A DNA stretch of 30,731 bases from JBEINZ01 sp040377825 (lineage in GTDB: Bacteria > Pseudomonadota > Alphaproteobacteria > Rhizobiales > Ancalomicrobiaceae): assembly GCA_040377825.1 (NCBI GenBank), contig JBEINZ010000009.1:1-30731 (forward strand). Reading direction: 5' to 3'. The position numbers were made by a program, and so were the translations under genes. The notes under the pieces were generated by a model. That model saw nothing but the letters and a program-made list of their open reading frames with translations, was not told the DNA's origin and did not search any database. This document shows, in pieces, positions 25,467 to 30,731 of the stretch. Every line of letters begins with the position of its first letter. Position 1 is the first letter of the stretch.

Positions 25467-25940
25467 ATGTCAACCAAATCGCATTATGCCGCCCACGAAG
25501 GAACCGCGCTCGCCGGCGCCAAGGTGCTGATCGTCGAGACGCGTTATTATGACGAGATCGCCGAGCACCTGCTTGTCGGGGCCCGCGCCGTGCTCGACGC
25601 CGCCAGCGTCCACCATGACATTGTGACGGTCCCAGGCGCGCTGGAGATCCCCGCTGCAATCGCCTTTGCCGAACGGACCCGCGACTACGATGGTTTCGTA
25701 ACACTCGGCTGTGTCATCCGGGGGGCGACGACGCATTACGAGATCGTGTCCGAAGAATCCGCGCGCGCCCTGATGGACCTTACCGTCGACCGTGGCATCG
25801 CGCTCGGCAACGGCATCTTGACGGTGGAAAACGAGGATCAGGCCCTTGAGCGTGCCGATCCCGCGCGGCTCGACAAGGGTGGCGGCGCGGCGGCCGCCTG
25901 CCTCGCCATGATCGGCATCAAGCGGAGGTTTGCTCGCTGA
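25467..25940 (+). CDS. ribH: 6,7-dimethyl-8-ribityllumazine synthase
   Basis: Lumazine synthase condenses the ribitylaminopyrimidine with dihydroxybutanone phosphate, supplying RibE. The product is 157 residues with the family motifs VPGALEIPAA (substrate pocket) and GCVIRGATTHYEIV, which carries the catalytic histidine. I start at the ATG at 25467, which has GAGGGA upstream. A gap of 96 bases from ribE holds no gene. Its TGA overlaps the nusB ATG by one base (TGATG), indicating coupling. Confidence 0.95.
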   Translation: MSTKSHYAAHEGTALAGAKVLIVETRYYDEIAEHLLVGARAVLDAASVHHDIVTVPGALEIPAAIAFAERTRDYDGFVTLGCVIRGATTHYEIVSEESARALMDLTVDRGIALGNGILTVENEDQALERADPARLDKGGGAAAACLAMIGIKRRFAR

Positions 25941-26428
25941 TGGCGCGCGGCACGAGCGAGAACCCGCAGGACATACGCCCCGCCAACAAGCGCGGCAGCG
26001 CGCGGCTGGCTGCCGTGCAGGCGCTTTATCAGATGGAAATCGCTGGATCGGAACTGGGCGATGTTTTGGCCGAGTTCGAGGCCTTCCGATTAGGCAAGGA
26101 AATCGACGGGTTGGTGTTCCGGGAAGCGGATCCGGTCTGGTTCCGGGATGTTCTCAAGGGCGTCGTTCAGGAGCAACGGACCATCGACCCGCGTATCCAT
26201 ACCGCGCTGGCCGAAGGCTGGCCGCTGAAACGGATCGATGTGACGCTACGCGCGATTCTGCGAGCAGGTACCTGGGAGCTGATGGCCCGAAAGGACGTCC
26301 CCGCGAAGGTCATCATTTCCGAGTATATCGACGTGGCGAAGGCCTTCTTCGTCGAGGACGAGCCGCGCGTGGTCAATGGCGTGCTCGACCGGCTGGCGAG
26401 GGACTTAAGGGGCGACGAGTTCGCCTGA
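25940..26428 (+). CDS. nusB: Transcription antitermination factor NusB
   Basis: NusB, with NusE (S10), binds boxA in rRNA leaders and promotes antitermination. The 162-residue all-helical product has RGSARLAAVQALYQME near the N-terminus and the conserved PLKRIDVTLRAILRAGTWEL and PAKVIISEYIDVAKAFF segments in the C-terminal half. It overlaps the ribH stop by one base and converges on glyA, leaving 55 bases between the genes. Confidence 0.95.
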   Translation: MARGTSENPQDIRPANKRGSARLAAVQALYQMEIAGSELGDVLAEFEAFRLGKEIDGLVFREADPVWFRDVLKGVVQEQRTIDPRIHTALAEGWPLKRIDVTLRAILRAGTWELMARKDVPAKVIISEYIDVAKAFFVEDEPRVVNGVLDRLARDLRGDEFA

Positions 26429-26483
26429 AGCGAACCGACCACCGTTGCCCCTTCCCCGCACCGCGAGATGGGAGGATGATTGC

Positions 26484-27791
26484 TCAGCCATAGATCGGGA
26501 AGCGGTGGCAGAGCGCGATCGCCTGTTCCTTGACGCGCGCTTCGATTTGACCGTCGCCGGCCTCGCCATTCTTCGAGATCCCATCGACCACCGAGGCGAT
26601 CATCTTGCCGATCTCGCGGAATTCGGCCGGCCCGAAGCCGCGCGTTGTGCCCGCCGGCGAGCCTAGGCGAACGCCGGAGGTGATCATCGGCTTTTCTGGA
26701 TCGAAGGGGATACCGTTCTTGTTGCAGGTGATGTTGGCCCGCTTCAGCGCCTTTTCGGTGACAGTGCCGGTCGCCTTCTTCGAGCGGAGATCGACCAGCA
26801 TCAGATGCGTGTCGGTGCCGCCGGAGACGAGATCCAAGCCCTCCTCGGCGAGGCTGCCGGCGAGCGCCTTGGCGTTTTCCACGACGTTGCGCGCATAGGT
26901 CCTGAACTCGGGCCGCAGGGCCTCGCCGAAGGCCACCGCCTTGGCGGCGATCACATGCATTAGCGGGCCGCCCTGAAGACCCGGGAACACTGCCGAATTG
27001 AACTTCTTGCCGAGTTCTAGGTCTCGACTGAGGATCATGCCGCCGCGCGGTCCGCGCAGCGTCTTGTGTGTGGTTGTGGTGACGACATCGGCATGATCAA
27101 GCGGATTCGGATGCACGCCACCAGCCACCAGACCCGCGAAATGGGCCATGTCGACCATGAACTTGGCGCCGACTTCGTCGGCGATTTCCTTGAACGCCGC
27201 GAAGTCGATGATGCGCGGATAGCCCGAGCCGCCGGCAATGATCAGCTTGGGATGATTGGCCCGCGCCAGGGCGCGCACTTCGTCCATATCGATCCGGTGG
27301 TCGTCTTGGCGCACCTTGTAGGGCACCGGCTTGAACCACTTGCCGGACTGATTGACCGGCGAACCATGCGTCAGATGCCCGCCGCATGCCAGATCGAGCC
27401 CCATATAGGCGTCGCCCGGCTGAAGGATCGCGAAGAACACGGCCTGGTTCGCCTGCGCCCCCGAGTGCGGCTGCACATTGGCGTATTCGGCACCGAAAAG
27501 CGCCTTGGCACGGTCGATCGCCAGCGTTTCGGCGATATCAACGAATTCGCAGCCGCCGTAGTATCGCTTGCCTGGATAGCCTTCCGCATATTTGTTGGTC
27601 ATCACCGAGCCCTGCGCCTCAAGCACGGCGCGGGAGACGATGTTTTCGGAAGCGATCAGTTCGATCTCATCCGACTGGCGCTCGAACTCCGACGCAATCG
27701 CGCCAGCGATCGCCGGATCAGACTGCGCGAGGCTCTCGGTGAAGAAACCCGGAAAGAGCGGCCGTACTGGCGAAACGTCGGACATGGACAT
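26484..27791 (-). CDS. glyA: Serine hydroxymethyltransferase
   Basis: This PLP enzyme interconverts serine and glycine with methylene-tetrahydrofolate, feeding one-carbon metabolism. The 435-residue product has the family length. The PLP lysine is Lys243 in VTTTTHKTLRGPRGG, and the SENIVSRAVLEAQGS and YAEGYPGKRYYGG segments are conserved. The ATG at 27791 has GAAAGG upstream; a second ATG two codons later is possible. Glycine and methylene-folate from demethylation of dimethylglycine/sarcosine would enter here, but the gene's position is that of the housekeeping copy. I saw no glycine riboswitch in the leader. Confidence 0.97.
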   Translation of the reverse strand: MSMSDVSPVRPLFPGFFTESLAQSDPAIAGAIASEFERQSDEIELIASENIVSRAVLEAQGSVMTNKYAEGYPGKRYYGGCEFVDIAETLAIDRAKALFGAEYANVQPHSGAQANQAVFFAILQPGDAYMGLDLACGGHLTHGSPVNQSGKWFKPVPYKVRQDDHRIDMDEVRALARANHPKLIIAGGSGYPRIIDFAAFKEIADEVGAKFMVDMAHFAGLVAGGVHPNPLDHADVVTTTTHKTLRGPRGGMILSRDLELGKKFNSAVFPGLQGGPLMHVIAAKAVAFGEALRPEFRTYARNVVENAKALAGSLAEEGLDLVSGGTDTHLMLVDLRSKKATGTVTEKALKRANITCNKNGIPFDPEKPMITSGVRLGSPAGTTRGFGPAEFREIGKMIASVVDGISKNGEAGDGQIEARVKEQAIALCHRFPIYG

Positions 27792-28034
27792 GAAATGTGC
27801 CTTTCGAGCCGTATCCCTCGGACCATAGTCGCGACGGGTTTTGCTGCGCCGGGAGCAAGTTTGAGCCCCGTTAGACCGTTTGGAAGAGCGGTGCGCTTAG
27901 CACAGCCTCCGGACAAGGCCAAGCGCATACCGCGCGATTGCATGGCCGAGTCCTGCCCAATAAACCGACATCGTTGATTTGATTTAGTCTTGCGTTCCGA
28001 CGTCAGTCAGATCGAACGCGAGAACGACCCTTGG

Positions 28035-28244
28035 TCACCGTGCGGCTTCTCTTTGCAGGCGCGCCTCGAGTTTGCGCCGGGCGAGCCTCTCAAGATCGTA
28101 TTGGGACGCATGAACCGGGCCAAAGACCGAGACTTCGGTGCCCGTCGCCGAATCCATTGCGACGACCTTAACGACGGAACCGACGCGCGTGAACTCGAAA
28201 TAGATCGCCGCGCCGTCCCGATTTGTCCCGCCGAGGCGCCCCAT
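28035..28244 (-). CDS. Small conserved protein, DUF6898-like
   Basis: A 69-residue protein starting at the ATG at 28244, preceded by GGGGG. It contains the pattern AIYFEFTRVGSVVKVVAMDSATGTEV followed by SVFGPVHAS and a C-terminal basic helix (LERLARRKLEARL). This matches a small alphaproteobacterial family of unknown function (DUF6898 from memory). It begins 21 bases after the L,D-transpeptidase stop on the same strand, so the two are probably co-transcribed, and it lies upstream of glyA with 243 bases between. Longer overlapping frames on either strand are shadows. Confidence 0.72.
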   Translation of the reverse strand: MGRLGGTNRDGAAIYFEFTRVGSVVKVVAMDSATGTEVSVFGPVHASQYDLERLARRKLEARLQREAAR

Positions 28245-28265
28245 GCGAACCCCCGATTTAGGCGG

Positions 28266-29567
28266 CTATTGGATGATCGCGGCCAACTCGCCGATCCCAT
28301 CGCGACCGTAGATGTCGTCGCGGAAATGCACAATACCTTCGCGCGTCGCCCATGCCGTGATGTAATTCGTATAAACCGGAACTGTCGCCTTCAACTTTGC
28401 GTCAATTCGATTTCCAGAATTGATCGCTTCGTCGATCTGCACCGGGCCCCAGTTCGGCGTGTCGCGCAGAATCCAGACCACGAGGTCTCGAACATTTTGG
28501 ATCCGCATGCAGCCCGACGAGTAGAACCGATTGTTGTCGCCGAACAGGTCCTTGAACGGCGTGTCGTGCATGTAGACGTCGTAGGGATTGGGGAAGGTGA
28601 TCTTCACTGTGGCCATGGCGTTGATATCGCCCGGATCCTGACGGAAGAAGAACTGGGTCGCCTGATCGGTATCCCAGTTGATCGTCTCCGGCGGGATCTC
28701 TTGCTTTTTGCCGTCGAAGATCCGTATCCGGTTCTTGGTGAGATACTCCGGATCGGCCTTCATCTTCGGGATCAAATCCTTTCGGATAATCGAAACGGGC
28801 ACGTGCCAGAACGGATTGAAATTGATCTCGTTGATCTTCGAAGAAAGCACGGGCGTCTGCCGATCGACCTTGCCGACCACCGCGTTATGGCGCTCCACGA
28901 CCCGTCCACCTTCAATGGCCTCAAGTTCGGCAGCCGGGATGTTCACGAAAACGTATCGGTCGCCCAAATAGCCGGACATGGACTTGACGCGCACCAAGTT
29001 CATCTCAAGTTGGCGCAATCGCAATTCCGCCGGGACGTTCATGATGTCGAACGTCGTGCGGTCCACGATCCCGGTCGGCGTGAGCCCGTGGCGGACCTGA
29101 AACTTGCGAACGGCGGCGTCAACATAAGAATCGAACGTATCCCCGTTGCCGAACTGAGCCTGCGGTAAATCACCGGAAATCGCGAGCCGCTGGCGCAGCG
29201 TCATGACTGGTTCGGCACGCACGCCAATGCGCAGTCGATACTGATCGGACACGTGCGGCCAACCGCCGCGCGAGACGATGCTCTGGTAGAGCGGCAAAAT
29301 AGATTCGGTATTCCATGCGGTTTCGGGGGAAAGCAGCGGCAAGTCCGATTTCACTTGCGCAATCGGCGTCGCCGCGCCGGAATCAAATTTGTCCTGCCAT
29401 TCCTTGCCGCTCTGCGCACGCATGAGGGCTTCAAGCGGGCTTTCCTGAGCCTCGGCCGGGAGTGTGCGGGCGGCCAGAAGCGCTGCCGCGCCGGTCAACA
29501 GACCGCGTCGGGTCACCGCAAACCTTTTTGCAAATCGCTTCACCGATAACACCACGACCACTCCCAT
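28266..29567 (-). CDS. YcbB-like L,D-transpeptidase
   Basis: This periplasmic enzyme should form 3-3 peptidoglycan cross-links or anchor proteins to the wall. Its 433 residues start with a Tat-like signal (TRRGLLTGAAALLAA, about 19-33, cleavage near residue 40). A peptidoglycan-binding domain follows at about 120-180, and the YkuD catalytic domain at about 205-370. The active site has His334 (YMHDTP), then an S-S-G-C motif with Cys353 and Arg355, the SSGC form seen in YcbB-type members. The ATG at 29567 has a weak site; GTG codons four or five residues later sit behind GGGAG and could be the real start. It heads a short run with the DUF6898 gene and is probably controlled by the nearby LdtR. 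Confidence 0.92.
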   Translation of the reverse strand: MGVVVVLSVKRFAKRFAVTRRGLLTGAAALLAARTLPAEAQESPLEALMRAQSGKEWQDKFDSGAATPIAQVKSDLPLLSPETAWNTESILPLYQSIVSRGGWPHVSDQYRLRIGVRAEPVMTLRQRLAISGDLPQAQFGNGDTFDSYVDAAVRKFQVRHGLTPTGIVDRTTFDIMNVPAELRLRQLEMNLVRVKSMSGYLGDRYVFVNIPAAELEAIEGGRVVERHNAVVGKVDRQTPVLSSKINEINFNPFWHVPVSIIRKDLIPKMKADPEYLTKNRIRIFDGKKQEIPPETINWDTDQATQFFFRQDPGDINAMATVKITFPNPYDVYMHDTPFKDLFGDNNRFYSSGCMRIQNVRDLVVWILRDTPNWGPVQIDEAINSGNRIDAKLKATVPVYTNYITAWATREGIVHFRDDIYGRDGIGELAAIIQ

Positions 29568-30121
29568 GGGAACTTGCCAAGCAAGGATGCTCGATGATGT
29601 GCCCCGCCTATCAGATCGTCATTATGCTCAACGAAACATTAATCGATGAGCTGCGTGTTTTCTAAGCGCGCAAGGCTCGACCAACCTAGCTGCAAAGCTC
29701 GCCCTTGTGACGGCATCACTTAAGGCCAGTCTTTTATGGCCGATTCATGTCGATGCGTGACCACCCGAAGGATCGATCATGATCCCTCCCATACGGTTCG
29801 CGCGCGTCGGATGCAATCGATTCAACGCATCAAAGCTTGATTCGAAACGACTGTGTATCTTCTGCGCGCCATCACAACTGGAATTCAGCTAAAATCGATT
29901 AGGCAACGAAAAATGGCTCCGAATCCCCAAGGGATCCGGAGCCAGTCGGGGTGCCTCGACCATGTCGAGCTCGGGTGTTCGGAACGCCGATAAACGATTC
30001 GGTAAGGGAGCGCCGGGCGCGTCCCTGCCTATGTTCAACGAAGAAATTCCTCGTTGGTTCCGAAGTCCCGTGTTCGGATTGCTCTCGCTTCCGGCCTGCC
30101 CACAGACGCAGGCGCCGGACT
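29568..30121. promoter_or_regulatory. Intergenic region between ldtR and the L,D-transpeptidase gene
   Basis: These 554 bases hold no supported gene. They contain a minus-strand terminator at 29915-29943 and, between it and the ldtR stop, about 180 bases of probable 3' untranslated RNA. The remaining ~350 bases should include the transpeptidase promoter. Weak inverted repeats are visible at 29707-29719 (GTGA-5-TCAC) and 29770-29785 (GGATC-6-GATCC), with no proof of function. Confidence 0.5.
29915..29943 (-). terminator. Intrinsic terminator downstream of ldtR
   Basis: On the minus strand GGCTCCGGATCCC, a short loop and GGGATTCGGAGCC form a 13-bp stem with one A/C mismatch, followed directly by ATTTTT. 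It fits an intrinsic terminator for the ldtR transcript, about 180 bases past its stop. Confidence 0.8.
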
Positions 30122-30634
30122 TCAGAGACGGTAGAGGATCTGGTCGGTCCAGAAGCGCTCCAAGCGATGAAGCGACTTGTTGAGGACCTTGAACTCCTGC
30201 GGACCGATGCCGCCAACTTGCTCGATCGAACGAATGTGGCGCTCGTAAAGCTTGTCAATAATCATGGCGATATCGGCGCCCTTATCCGTGAGGCTGACGC
30301 GGACCGAACGGCGGTCGATGCGCGAGCGCTCATGCTTCACGTAGCCACCCTCGACGAGCTTCTTCAGATTGTAAGAAACGTTCGAGCCGAGATAGTAACC
30401 GCGGGTGCGAAGTTCACCGGCCGTCAGTTCCGACTCCCCGATGTTGAACAGGAGAAGTGCTTGCACGGAATTGACGTCGTCGCGACCCATGCGGTCGAAT
30501 TCGTCCTTGATGACGTCGAGTAGGCGGCGATGCAGCCGCTCGACGAGCGTGAGTGCTTCTAGGTAAAGCGGCTTCACGGCCCCTGCCTCTTCGCCCCGAC
30601 CAATTTCCTCGACCGCCCGCTTTGCGTTGAGCAT
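30122..30634 (-). CDS. ldtR: MarR-family regulator of L,D-transpeptidase (LdtR)
   Basis: LdtR is a MarR-type regulator known from Rhizobiales, including Liberibacter, where it controls an adjacent L,D-transpeptidase gene and stress tolerance. The 170-residue product has a winged helix from about residue 55 to 125. It includes LLLFNIGESELTAGELRTRGYYLGSNVSYNLKKLVEGGYV and the wing RSRIDRRSVRVSLTDKG, with flanking dimer helices. The ATG at 30634 has a GAGGCGAAG site upstream. It is followed by a terminator and then the transpeptidase gene on the same strand. Confidence 0.88.
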   Translation of the reverse strand: MLNAKRAVEEIGRGEEAGAVKPLYLEALTLVERLHRRLLDVIKDEFDRMGRDDVNSVQALLLFNIGESELTAGELRTRGYYLGSNVSYNLKKLVEGGYVKHERSRIDRRSVRVSLTDKGADIAMIIDKLYERHIRSIEQVGGIGPQEFKVLNKSLHRLERFWTDQILYRL

Positions 30635-30668
30635 GTCACTTCGCCTCGCTGTTTGAAAACTTTCTTAA

Positions 30669-30684
30669 AGTGGATCGCTCCACT
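30669..30684. promoter_or_regulatory. Inverted repeat upstream of ldtR, candidate autoregulatory site
   Basis: AGTGGA TCGC TCCACT is a perfect 6+4+6 inverted repeat 35 bases before the ldtR start, in the promoter zone. MarR proteins commonly bind palindromes at their own promoters. I saw no exact copy upstream of the L,D-transpeptidase gene, so assignment to LdtR is tentative. Confidence 0.4.
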
Positions 30685-30731
30685 GATATGAAGACTTTAC
30701 ATAAGCGAGTCGAATAAAGCCTTAAGTACCA

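Noticed and set aside
27066..27977. Plus-strand reading frame of 303 codons
   Set aside because: Mostly antisense to glyA, with shadow-type composition and no family features.
27792..28034. Glycine riboswitch in the glyA leader
   Set aside because: No tandem aptamer pattern was recognised in the 243 bases upstream of glyA.
27990..29168. Long plus-strand reading frame of 392 codons
   Set aside because: It lies antisense to the L,D-transpeptidase and DUF6898 genes, which have clear motifs. Its protein is rich in Arg, His, Asp and Val, as expected for the complement of high-GC coding DNA.
29951..30523. Plus-strand reading frame of 190 codons
   Set aside because: Runs across the ldtR 3' region and antisense to ldtR; no ribosome binding site and no domain.

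Overview
The window is a high-GC stretch of an alphaproteobacterial chromosome, most likely from the order Hyphomicrobiales (Rhizobiales). The evidence is conserved gene order rather than any species marker: bamE / cytochrome bc1 chaperone / DUF177 / plsX / fabH / ihfA / MerR / tRNA-Pro, a K+-independent H+-pyrophosphatase next to thiL, and an LdtR-type MarR regulator near a YcbB-like L,D-transpeptidase and a DUF6898 small protein. I cannot name the genus. No rRNA, CRISPR array, phage or insertion sequence was seen.

Positions 1 to about 14300 form a choline / glycine betaine island. Choline would be imported by ChoXWV (9356-12516, +) and oxidised to glycine betaine by BetA and BetB under the repressor BetI (betI-betB-betA, 8863-5042, -). 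Two different ways of removing the first methyl group of betaine lie side by side. One is a betaine-homocysteine methyltransferase (13279-14301, -). The other is a corrinoid route made of a non-pyrrolysine MttB-family methyltransferase, a cognate corrinoid protein and a DUF1638 protein (1765-5014, +). A dimethylglycine/sarcosine dehydrogenase-like flavoprotein (73-1416, -) would take the next step. Its 3' end is lost at the left edge, where the first ~100 bases do not look like the rest of the chromosome.

Positions 12517-13278 are an AT-richer gap with a small, probably decaying reading frame. From 14.4 to 20.5 kb lies a conserved core block: a membrane protein (+), tRNA-Pro(GGG), MerR regulator, IHF alpha, FabH, PlsX, DUF177 and the bc1 chaperone (all -), then the divergent lipoprotein BamE (+). 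A strong bidirectional terminator at 20656-20689 separates bamE from the convergent hppA.

From 20.7 kb to the right edge come hppA and thiL (-), nrdR-ribE-ribH-nusB (+), glyA, DUF6898, L,D-transpeptidase and ldtR (all -). Compared with the order I know for related bacteria, the nrdR-nusB segment is inverted between glyA and thiL, and ribD, usually between nrdR and ribE, is absent.
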